Assembly (NCBI GenBank): GCA_019321725.1
Contig: CM033121.1
Coordinates: 10,540,001 to 10,604,000, forward strand
Direction of reading: 5' to 3'
Source of the DNA: Paulownia fortunei
Taxonomy: Eukaryota > Streptophyta > Magnoliopsida > Lamiales > Paulowniaceae
Length of the DNA stretch: 64,000 nt
Below, one piece after another: positions 34,834 through 45,800 of this stretch; position 1 is the first letter of the stretch, and each line of letters opens with the position of its first letter. Under the pieces are notes generated by a model. It ran no database searches. It was not told the DNA's origin and saw only the letters and a program-made list of their open reading frames with translations. Made by a program: the position numbers and the translations under genes.

Positions 34834-36049
34834 TGTTGAGTTGGTTTATACCAACAATTCGTATGTCTTTTGATTATCATTTGATTTATTTTCAAGTATT
34901 TATATTACTTTTTATGCATTTAGTTTAAAATCTTATAGGTAATGACAAAAGGAGAAGAAAATGGAAAGAAACATAAAACTTTGTTAAAATTTAAAAGAAT
35001 CTGTTTTATAATGCTATTGAGTGCAGTGTTTGTATTTCAATCATAATATTTTGCTACAATATTATTTTCACTTGATTCATGAACCATTGACAAGTGAAGA
35101 GATATATCTATAACTTCAATGTTTACTACAAAATCCAATTCTTTCGATTTCAATGAGAAAAATCGAGTTAAAGAGTCTACACTTGACTGAAACTTTATGG
35201 TATAACATATCTTGGTATTGTAGGCATAACTCTTTCCACAGATTTCATATCAAGTTGATTCAAGAATCTATGGAAAGTCAAGAAACGAAACTATAATTCA
35301 TTAGAAGACAATAAAAGCCTCATCCTAGAAAAAGGTCAAAAACTAATTTATCTTACATTTTCACCATGAACTGAATTCTTTTTTTAGGGTTGTAATGTAA
35401 TATAATTATGATGTTTTGAATATTTTTATCAATTCAATTCTTAATTTATTTTTCAAGTTGAGTTTTCTATATGGTTCCTAATGCTTTCAATTGCTTGACC
35501 ACTAATTGAATGATCTGTTAATCATAATGACCCGGGAGGTGATATATATGTTTAGTTCTATGTATAGAAGATCTTAAATTGTATGTAAGATAGGAATATA
35601 CTTGTATGGTTTGTATAGTCTTGTTTGTGATCCATAAAACCTAATGAATTGTTGATTATTGTAATTCACATAGGAATATAGTGAGTTAGTAATTGATGAT
35701 ATTTTTGTTAAACCTTAGGAGAGGCTAGTGGATAATTTAGAAATTCTCGACTATCACTTGGAAAATAAATTGAGATTGGTGAGATAAATATTCAATTCAA
35801 ATTAATTATGGCAAAATCATAACCCTAGGCTTTTAAGTCATTGAATTTCATCATTAATTGATTTTGATTATTAGTTTAGTTTAGCTAGATTTACTTTATA
35901 ATCATCAATAATTCTTGCGTTATTCAAATAAAATTATAATTAACATAATTTTTAGTACTTAATAATTCAACAGTCCTTATGAGAATGATATTTACTCATC
36001 ACTTATTACTTGTATACAATAACGTGCACTTGCGTTCATAAATTTGGCA
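34834..36049 (+). repeat. 3' LTR of the Athila-like element
   Basis: Starts TGTTGAGTTGGTTT after the polypurine tract and ends TAAATTTGGCA. It matches the 5' LTR in several long blocks but lacks about 465 bases: GGTCAAAAA is joined directly to TAATTTATCTTACAT near 35340. Ends are TG...CA. Confidence 0.75.
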
Positions 36050-36656
36050 ACACCTAGATGCTCTGTTTTGGCGCCTAGGCGCAGTTGCTGCAATTTTTGT
36101 CCTTCACTTCAGTAGTTTGATACTATTCAGCCTCTTTGAACTGATTTTTAACCTCTTTTTTAAGTCGAACTAGCTTTTGGTGTCTTCATAACAATTGTAG
36201 TCCTATCTATCCTTCTTTAGCCTATTGAATCAGATCTATATCACATTTGTAAAGAAAGTTATGCCACAAATACAAAAACTGTCATATCTAGAAATTTCAG
36301 GGCACTTTTAACTTTTTAACTGAATTTTTCTTTTTGAAATCAATTGAACTGTGATAAGTTTTTAACATGAAAGTTGTAGATCTATCACTTATATTTCTAA
36401 TGAGCTAAGAATCAGGTCAATAGGGCTTTGGATCAAGAATTTATGCCCAAAATATAAAAACTACTGTAGTGACATTGTGTCAATGAAATTTAGCCCAAAA
36501 ATATTTGTTTCAACTTCGTTTTGGCTCATTTTTTATCTCTTGATTTCCCAACTCCTATCACACACAAAACATTAATAAAAACCTAATATTAACATAAACA
36601 AAGCAAGAAAGACGTAAATGAATTAATATAAAATATGTAAAATTATGCACTTATCA
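36050..36656 (-). repeat. Inverted LTR fragment related to the Athila-like LTR
   Basis: On - it begins TGATAAGTGCATAATTTT, a common LTR start in plant Ty3/gypsy families, and after about 480 bases reaches sequence matching 20999-21130 of the 5' LTR (AAGAGGTTAAAAA ... CTGCGCCTAGGCGCCAAAA). It is thus the 5' part of a related LTR, inverted and abutting the 3' LTR end. Confidence 0.65.
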
Positions 36657-36672
36657 TATGACAACATGAATT

Positions 36673-36846
36673 TCTAGTTCTTAAATGAATACAATCATGC
36701 ACCACAACTTATAAAAAAATATAAATGGGGTTCTTAGTAGCAATACTTTAAAAGGCAGTCGTGACCTAGTTCTTGAATGAATACAAGCATGCACTATAGC
36801 TTGTGGAAAAATATAGATGTGGTTCTTAGTAGCAATGTTTTAAAAG
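36673..36846. repeat. Tandem duplication of about 95 bp
   Basis: Two adjacent copies begin CTAGTTCTTRAATGAATAC (about 36675 and 36768) and both end GGTTCTTAGTAGCAAT then TTTAAAAG. The second copy contains the left end of the hAT-like element, so the duplication seems to include a transposon end. Confidence 0.65.
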
Positions 36847-37626
36847 AAAATTGTAGGGCACACCTAGGGCAACGACATAAGGTGGGACGCTCGAAAAATG
36901 GTTGGGGGCAATGTTGGGGGGCGTTTGTCCCATGGGACATATCCAAGAGTTCGGGCATATGCTTGGACTCTTAGGACGTATACCTTTTGATCTCGAAAGT
37001 CTCCTAAGTCACTTGAAGTGTACAAAGAATTGTCAATAAAAAATATTTTTTCCCAACTTTAGAATGATTTAATTATCTAAATTCATGATAATAACTATTC
37101 TAAATTCAAATTTACTGAAGAAAGATAAAAACAATTAGACAAAAATATATATAAAAAAGAAACTTTTCAACAATTTTCTTGCTTTTATTATTCTTCATTG
37201 TTTTATTTTTAACCCTTTTCCATAACTATTCTTAAGCTTCTTATTGATACTAGGAATTTGTCCTCTCTAAACTAGTTATCTAACAATCTTATGTTTGTCT
37301 TTTTATTTTTTACCTTATATTGTCATCTTATTATTTTGTTAAAAAAAAAAGCTAAAGTTTCTTTTGTTACATTTGCTCTTAAAGAATATTTTTATTTATG
37401 TCATAGTTTTATTATTAATAAAACAACACCTCTTTTATTTTTCTATTATCTCAAGAGCTTTCAATTTATTAGTTTTTTAACATGTTTTCTTATTTTTTTT
37501 CAAATTCTTAATATTATTTTTAATTTTTAAGAGCAAGAAATTAAAATATTCACAGGGCATACATCCCATCTCGCCCCAAGACATATCAACACTTTGCCCA
37601 ACACCTTAGACATTTTAAAACACTAT
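36833..37626. mobile_element. Non-autonomous hAT-like DNA transposon
   Basis: Left end CAATGTTTTAAAA at 36833 and right end TTTTAAAACACTA at 37613-37625 are imperfect inverted repeats of the CAGTGTTTTAAAA type common in plant hAT elements. The flanks TTAGTAG (36826-36832) and TTAGTAG (37627-37633) agree over seven bases, eight with one mismatch, as expected for hAT. Subterminal GC-rich words (GGTGGGACGC / CTCGCCCCAAG) support this. No transposase is encoded. Confidence 0.6.
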
Positions 37627-38795
37627 TTAGTAGTAGAAGGAAGTTGCGTATTTTTTTATAAAGGGTTTAAATATTATTTGAGTTTGATTTTTTTCTTTTT
37701 TAACACTTGACCATGATACTATGGCTTATTAGCTAGCATATATATATATATAAAAGCATACATTGTAACTTCAACAAAATCATTAAGGTGCACGAGAGCT
37801 ATCGTCGAATATTACTTTAAATAGTATTAAACTTTTTAGATCTAAGAAATTGACACAAATTAGGTTTCAAACCATCTTACATATTAAAAATACACAAAAG
37901 TGTTGCATTATTTATTCAACCATACAGTATTAAAAAAATAAAAATATGATACGTAATAGAAGTAAGTGTGGAAGTTTTTTCTCCTTATTTTTTTTCTTTT
38001 CATCTTCTTTCTTTCCTAATTCACCAGCTACTTGCCCACCACACAACTACAACCACCTCCCAACCTATCCACAATTAACACCTTTCCCCACCCCAAACTT
38101 GCCACCATCCACCCCAGTACAACCCCCTAACCACCACCTTACCCCGTCTGCAACCACCCCTCCTCCCTACTCTAGCACTAAACATGGCACCAACCATAAT
38201 CCCCAACCACTATCCTTCCCCACTCAACTCCCAGAATCGCTACCACCCACCCTATCGTTGCCCCAACCACCACCTCAAACCCCTGAAGGCTCCAACCTTG
38301 AAACCTTGCACCACTACCCTGCACTATCCCCTATCCACTATTACACCTCTTACCCCAACACCCCTGAGACCCATCCACCACAACCCATCCCTATTCCAAC
38401 CCCGAAATCCACAATCTCTCTCATATCATAATCTTTTTCCTACCCCGACTCCAAACCCCAGGGTCTCCTTTCCACCCTAGCCCCCCTTTCTCTCCCTCCC
38501 CATCCCAACTCTGCCTCTCTCCACTCCTATTCCCAAACCACTAAAAAAAACCCAATGTGTTGTATTTCTTTGAATAAACTAATGTTTTTAGTTTAACAAA
38601 AAAGAGAAAGAAGAAACATGGAATATGGAAAGAAGAGAGGTTTAACGCAGTGGAAATTGTTGTGATATACCACAGATGGCGAAGATCGGAAAGAGGTGGA
38701 GATGAGAAACAATTGGGAGAGAAAACACAATGTAAAAAGAAAGAAAAATTGTTAGAAGGACAGTTAGGCATTAGAAGATAAAATAAAGGTATTTC

Positions 38796-38837
<42 letters not shown>

Positions 38838-41800
38838 TTATTTATTTATAACTCAGATTCCTAGCTTGCGCCAGATTAATTCTGAACCTCCTATACACCT
38901 GCCCCTAGCACCTAGGAGGGAGTAAATCGCGGGATATGCCTCAACCAACATCCAAGTTTCCAACAAGAACTGTACACTTCTGCGTACAAGGAGCCCAACC
39001 CACAGTATTTCAGGTATTTCAGATATTTCATCCTATGTGAAGAGTGCAAAGGCATAAAATTTTTATTGGGTGGGGACTAACTTAAATTTCAAAAAATTCT
39101 TACGGATTTAATCCCAAATAGCCCTTCATTAAAAGAGCAAAAACTATTTTTTTTTCTTGTAATAGCTAGTAAAATTAATTGAATGTGTTAAAACGCATAA
39201 AAAATAAGTATTTTGATTAAACATAGTATATCATGATCATATTTATATGGGCTTTGAAGTACTTTAGAAATTTAATAAATAAAACAACTTAGCTTAATAC
39301 TAATTGATATTTTTGGAGTCAAATTCATATTCTACTAAAGTGGGTTTGAGAAATAAGCAAACTTGGATCTTTAATTAAAAATTAATTGTTAAAAATTGAT
39401 TCATTTAACATACGGGAGAAGTCTAAATACTTTTTAATATATGGTTAAATTTAACTCAATATGATCTAAAAATATCAAATTCGATATAACTGAACATATC
39501 AAATAATTTATCAAAACTATACTTATTTTTAGGATGACAACGAGATAGATTTGAAACAGATTTGATCAAACCCAAAATTCAATGGGTCCAACCCTTTGGA
39601 CCACAAAAATGTAATTGTTCCATAGTTTTCCTATCCATCACAAATTTTTGTAGGCGTGATTGCTTTTCCTTTACTTCTGTTCATTTTAGTTTTGATAGAA
39701 AATAGTAAAGATATGTTGTTTGGGAAAAATAAGAATAAATTTTGACAGTGTGATTGAATGTATAATGAAATATAATGCTGACAGTTGATGTGATGTGTTT
39801 TTTTTTATTTTATGAAATAGTGATTAGATGTGAGAATTTTTATAAAAAAATATTTTGAAATGTTGTTTGGAATTATATTTTATGTAAGAATTTTTCTTTG
39901 TTAATTTATTTTGTTTTAATCTTTTGATTCTTTTTTTCCAATATACATTCATAATTAAAAAATTTACAGCCACATATACAGAGTAATCCTTGCATTGTAA
40001 AATTTGTTGTATGTATGTATATATATATATACACATAAATACATTCTCAAGTATTTTAATTAATTTTGTAGCAATAAAAAATTAAAACTTTTTTTGTTCT
40101 TTTTACATTCCAGTATAAATTAGTATCAACAGAAATATTATACCAAACTTTTTTGCGTTCCTTTTATATTCCAAAATATTTTTATGAACAACAAATATAC
40201 AACTTTATATACAATTGTAATATGAAGTCCTTGTATACATGCGTATAATTGCATATAAATTTATCCATGTATATATACCAACGTTGGACATATCTATGCA
40301 CGTAGATAAGTGCATATATTAATATTTAAATAATTATTTTGTCAATGTTTTTAGATACTAAAAATACTATTTTAATATAAATTTATGAACAATAAGTATA
40401 CTGTATACAACTACATATACAAATATGATATACATAACGAGCACAAATATGTAAACTAGTATTTTAACTAAATGATATTGTTCCTGACGAGCATCAAGCT
40501 TGCACCATTTCAATTTCTCTGAATGGTTAGCTTAAAATTTAAAATATTTGCAAAAATCGAAGAAATGACAAATTTTACCTATAAAAAAGAATTAAAAATC
40601 CTCAAAAAGTTAAAAAATCTAAAAACTAAAATACACAAACATCGTGAAGCCAGTAGAAAAAATCACAAATTTCGCTCATCTAACTCCAGATTTTTCACTA
40701 GAACAGAACTGTCAACAAATCATTGTTTTTTTAAAAAATAATAGAAACAATAACAAAAAAAAAAAAAAACTGACCCAGATTTCAACACTAATAAAACCCA
40801 GCGATAATTGATTAGAAATATTGAATCAAAAGACTTAACCCAACTCCAAAAATCACATTTTACAACCATTTGCAGAGAAAATTACAAGATCGTTCGAGCA
40901 TATGGATGCATACAAAGTAACGCAAGCAAAATGGGTATCAATCGGCGCCTTTCGACTTTGGATTCATGAGAGTTGATGGAAAAATTGCCGGAGCTCGATT
41001 GATGGCCGAAAAGCATTGTTTTATCCGTCGGTGATGACAGAGGTGAGATAGATTTGGTGGGGGGGGGGGGGGCGGGGGCGGGGGCTGTGTGAGTGATATG
41101 TGGAGGGAAAAGAAAAAAAATATACTTGATGTGTTATGTCCTATCATGAACAGTTCTACAACTGTTGAGATGAGAAAATTTGTATAAGGAAATCTGTGAG
41201 TTGTTTTTTTTTTTTTTTTTTTTTCAGTGTTAGAGTTGGAATAGTGGGGAAAGGCAAGATGGGGTTGAGATTTTTTTGGAAGGGGGTTCTGGAATACCTC
41301 ACAACCAATCACAATCTAAGAGAAAAAAATTATTGGATGAAGTTTTCTGTCAAAATTTTTGATAGGCAATCACTGCCTTTCTTCCTACAACTTACATCTC
41401 AATTTACCCCCGTAACCCAGCAACCAAAAAAGCCCTCTTTCAGCCTGCTTATGAAAGCATGAGAGCAAAGCTAAGCCCAGGTAGTTCAAATGCAGTCTGT
41501 ACTCCAATCTTCTTGCTCATAGGGAGAGAGAGACAGAAGAATACTAAATTAATAGATGATTTACCTTGCGGTGAGCTCTGATTTTCTGAAGTAGTTCGAT
41601 TATGATGCTTGGCTTATTTTTGATAATAATATGAAATGAAATCGACCAAACTGAAAAATAGCATAAGAATCAACTAAAGACAAGGAAAAAAATTGAAGAA
41701 TTATCCATCTCTTGTCTTTTTCCTATTAAGCAGCGGGCTCAAAGCAGCAGAGATGGTATGCTGGAGGCGCGCGGGGACGACAGAGAGCAGGCTGAGGAAA

Positions 41801-42266
41801 TAGAAACCATGAAAAGCCAAAGAAAGCAGATTGAGAACAATTAGGCCTTCTGTGGTTAAGAGAAGAGTTTGCTGGCTGTGGTCCGCTGTGTAAATAAAGA
41901 AACAATAATTGGACATGGGAAGGAAAAGAATAACTCCATTTTTTACAGTTAAAAATGGAGAATAATTAAAAAGAAAAAAAGACACACGAAACCCATTCAT
42001 TGAAATGAAAGAAATATAGGTTGAGAAAAACAAAAGGAAGAAAAATGAAAGCAAAGAAATAAAAGATTAATAAATAATAAGAGGCAAGAAAGAGGAAAAC
42101 AACCGCAGAGTCTAATAAGTAAACATAACTTTTTAAAATATATATATATTGATTAAAACTTTAATCAATATACCCCTAATTAGTAACCCTAACTAGTAAC
42201 TGCAAATGTAAAGACAAAAAATGAAAAATAATTTACTCCTCTCACTCTCATTTTCCATTTCCTCGT
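37627..42266. other. AT-rich spacer with simple repeats
   Basis: No convincing gene. It holds a C-rich low-complexity block (38025-38530) whose long open frame is only a proline/threonine-rich by-product, an (AT)n tract followed by (TTTA)n at 38798-38850, a G-rich run at 41059-41084 and a T-run at about 41204-41224. Very AT-rich sequence occupies 39100-40500. Confidence 0.6.
41059..41084 (+). repeat. Poly-G / G4-prone tract
   Basis: Fourteen Gs, C, five Gs, C, five Gs. On + this could form a G-quadruplex. Long homopolymers are also error-prone in sequencing, so the exact length is uncertain. Confidence 0.8.
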
Positions 42267-42690
42267 CCTCTTATCAAGCAAATTATAAATTTTATTTATA
42301 AATAGATTGATTCATATTTATCTATGTGTGTTTAATTAAAAAAATTGATATAAAATTTATTTTATAAGATATTATTTGGTATGTGGAATTTAAGAAATTC
42401 AATTGTTTGAAATTTGAAACTAAATATACGTTTATAATTGGACAAAAGTGAGTTAGATGTTCTATTCAAATATCTTCCCATCACCCTTACCCTCTTATCA
42501 ATCAAATCATAAACTTTATTTTTTAAATAATTATTTCCGATTTATCTACGCTGCTTTGGTAATATAATCGGATATGAAATTTTACTTTATAAAATAATAT
42601 ATAGTTATGGGAATTTCATGAATTCAGTTATTTAAAATTTTAAACTGTAATTTGAAAAATATGAATTAAATTTTCTATTCAGCAAATTAA
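42267..42690. repeat. Diverged tandem duplication upstream of UNG
   Basis: Two adjacent units of about 224 bp start CCTCTTATCAAKCAAAT (42267 and 42491) and align through TTTTATAARATA... and ...TTCTATTCA... . They end about 30 bp before the upstream in-frame ATG and 115 bp before the likely UNG start, so they lie in the promoter or 5' UTR. Divergence is considerable. Confidence 0.65.
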
Positions 42691-42806
42691 AAAAAAAAAA
42701 CAGATAATTTGGTAGAACAGTGAAAGGTATTCATAAAAAGAAAAAGAAGAACACCGCGGGAAATCACAGTTGTTCCCGCCACAGACAGCAGAAGAAATCA
42801 ACAGCA

Positions 42807-45800
42807 ATGGCAGCTCCTTCGAAAACCCTAATGGATTTCTTCCAGCAACCGGCGGCGAAGCGCCTCAAGAGAGTGTCTTCGCCTCCCCTCAGCCCCATTT
42901 CCTCACTGAATGACGCCGCCGCCGCCGCTTCCTCCTTATCAACGACAGCCATTTCCTCGGAGCAGAAGCTGAGAATGGAATTCAACAAATCCCTCGCCTT
43001 GTCCAAGCGAAACCTCAAACTCTGCTCTGATAAAGTCTCCAAAGCAATTGCCGCAGGTCTATCATCATCTGCTTCTCAGTTTCATTTTTAATTATCTAAT
43101 CATAAATTAAATGAGGTCACCGGAGCCTGATTTTATTCCGTTGTTTTTCTTATTTCCCCTTTCCGGAGTGTTCTGCCGTCTGCGCAATACTTATTTTCGT
43201 TATTTCATTCTGAATTTGGTTATTTCTTTGTTTACCTTTTCGGATACTAAACAGATTTGCTTACTATTTTTTTGGTCATAATATGAAATGGGCCAAAGGA
43301 GACATCACTGTTGTGTACGCTGAAGCGATTTCACTCTTTAGCTTTCCATTTTTGTTTCCGTTTGTTTATATCATGTCCTAGTATTCTGCTGAGATGGTGT
43401 ATGATTTTGTGAAAATATGTCTAAAGGAGTAGATTATGGGAAGTTGGAGGACCTATTAATGGAGGAGATTTGATTGGCTCTGCTTCTGTGTGTGCTGCAA
43501 AAGCCATGATCAACGGCTGTATGAAGTGTAGAGTGAAATGTAGGTTGACTGTGGATTTTTATGTGGAAATTCTTCCTGCTGACCCAGATTTTTCCCATTA
43601 TTTTATCTTTTCCAGTGAATTGCTAGCTGTGGGTGGATGTTTGTGTACTGTTTGTTCATACTCTGCAGAATACTTCAGTTGGCTTTCTTTGTTTCCCAGC
43701 TTCCTATGGTGTTCAGCATAATACTTAATGTGCTCTTTTTTGTTTCCTTCTGTATTAGTGTAGTTCTACATAAGACATATTGATGTTTGCGATAGGTTAC
43801 TTGGTTCATCTATCATTCTATGGTATTTATATATTCAATATTTTCTTTCTTTTTTTTTCTGTTTAGAGCAATATCATGGTTGTGTTTATATTGAAGTAAT
43901 TACTTTTAGTTTATCATTTATTATCCATTGATGCATATCATATCTTTAATGTTAACTGAGATTGCATTTTCATGTGTGACATGGATAATGAAGGAGTGGG
44001 GTATGTAAAGTTGGAGGAGCTACTGGTGGAGGAGACGTGGTCGGAAGTGCTATCTGGGGAGCTGCAAAAGCCTTATGCAAAGAAGCTGTGTGAACTTGTG
44101 GAGACTGAAATATGCCATGGCAGCATGCCAATTTACCCTCCTAAACATCTGATTTTTAATGCACTTAATACCACTCCATTTGACCGGGTTAAGGCGGTTA
44201 TTATTGGACAGGTACACATTGTGTTTGCAATTGAAATGTAATCTCATAATAGTTTAAAAAAAAACAAAAGAAAAAAGAAAATGACTTAGACAAATGCATT
44301 GAGACATAAGGTAACATTGATTTTTGATACTAGATGCTTTGTCTTATGGATAACAGTCATACTTTGTTAATTTCATTATGTTGTCATCAGTGTAATTGTT
44401 ACTACAACAAATCATTGATTCTGGGGCTACCTGCTCTTTGATATATGTTCTAAAAGGAAATGAAGAACCATATCCATTTGATCCATGACTTAAGTTTATC
44501 CATGATTGAGGAATATAATCTGATAAATTATCTTGTTACTTCTGTGGTTGATTTTGTGATCATCACCTAATCATCATCTGCCTATTTGCTTTTTGATGTG
44601 CCATAGATGAAAACATATAATTGCCATTCCTATCTCCATACCTATAATAACCTATTCTTTTACTTCCATTTGGTCCACTTGTTGCTGTTTATTGAACTCG
44701 ATTTATACGAACTTTTGTTAAAAGTTGAGCAATTTTACATTTCTTTTCAATCGGTGATAGATTGTTTCTTGGAATTTCTTTAGGATCCATATCATGGACC
44801 AGGCCAAGCGATGGGCCTCTCTTTCTCGGTGCCAGAAGGTGTCAAAGTCCCTTCAAGTCTTTTAAACATATATAAAGAACTTCAACAAGATTTGGGATGT
44901 TCAATTCCATCTAATGGGAATCTGGAAAGATGGGCGGTACAGGTAATAGCTGCATCCTGTAGAGCTGGTACACATTGCCTCTTACTATGTTAGCACCCAC
45001 GAGCCACATATCCATACTTATTTGCAATTCAAACTGTTCCAAATTCTTATAATCTGTCTCCTGAAGAAGTACATTTTGATAAATTGTTGTTGTCTTAAGG
45101 ATAGCCACATAAACTGAGGTAATACAATTCTTGCTGGAAAAATATCCACTGTGTTTGGATATGTTTACGTTTTCATTTTCTTAAAATATTTGGAAAAGAT
45201 TCTTTCAGGGAATGTGTTTGGACTACTCAATTGCAAAGTTTGACTAATTGATTTGACTGGTTGATTTGATATTTAAGTTTGAGAAAACACATTTAGTTTA
45301 CTTGATTTCAAATGTAAAATAAAGAGTGCTTTCTGAAAATGGGGTGTAGGATTTCAAAATAGGGGTGAAAATTAGGGTGTAGGATTTGAAAATAGGGTTG
45401 TTTTTTGGAATTGTTTTCAGATTTCCTGAAAATATCTCAAACCAAACACGTTTTCTGCTCGAACACATGAATTCATTTCGCAGAGATGACTCCAAACATA
45501 GCCGACATTTTTTTTCACTTTTCCTATATTTTTTATTAGCACACTGTCATCAACAAAATCAGTGTGTTCAATGCAAGAGTTTTGGCAAGACAGGTTTTAA
45601 CTCTCTTTGCTATTTCCATGAAGTGCTATTGCTGAATAAAATGAGCAAAACATTGGTTTTTCTGATAGAAGAATTAATTTTCAGATTCCAAACTTTGGAA
45701 ATGAGTTTGTGGAGGACATAAAGAGTCTAGAATTCGCAATGCCACAGCATCAATATTTGTTTGTGTTTTATAATAAAATAAGCCCCAGACAAAGCAATTA

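Larger units (their letters stand above)
20813..36049 (+). mobile_element. Athila-like Ty3/gypsy element, split by a nested insertion
   Basis: On + the parts are a 5' LTR (20813 to about 22178), a tRNA-Asp-type primer-binding site (22190-22207), Gag/protease remnants (32005-33240), the long 3' non-coding region, a polypurine tract (34818-34830) and a 3' LTR (34834-36049). The two LTRs share several long blocks. The interior is interrupted at 22403-32004 by a chromovirus on the other strand. RT, RNase H and integrase are absent, so the element is an internally deleted, non-autonomous copy. The 5' LTR lacks its first part. Confidence 0.8.

Noticed and set aside
37946..38480. Long proline/threonine-rich open frames
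   Set aside because: Two overlapping frames are both open because the sequence is C-rich and low in complexity. There is no domain, no splice context and the neighbouring DNA is AT-rich spacer.
40938..41312. 124-codon - strand frame with a proline run
   Set aside because: The prolines come from the poly-G tract at 41059-41084 and the lysines from the T-run at 41204-41224. Part of it may be a 5' UTR of something, but no coding sequence follows.
41701..42054. 117-codon hydrophobic frame on -
   Set aside because: A/T-rich sequence gives Phe/Leu/Ser runs by chance; no family resemblance and no splice partners.
42764..43042. 92-codon open frame on the strand opposite UNG exon 1
   Set aside because: It is a shadow of a coding exon; the + strand product is clearly the UNG N-terminus.
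43470..43721. 83-codon frame in UNG intron 1
   Set aside because: It overlaps the decayed exon 2 copy in the wrong frame and has no similarity to UNG.
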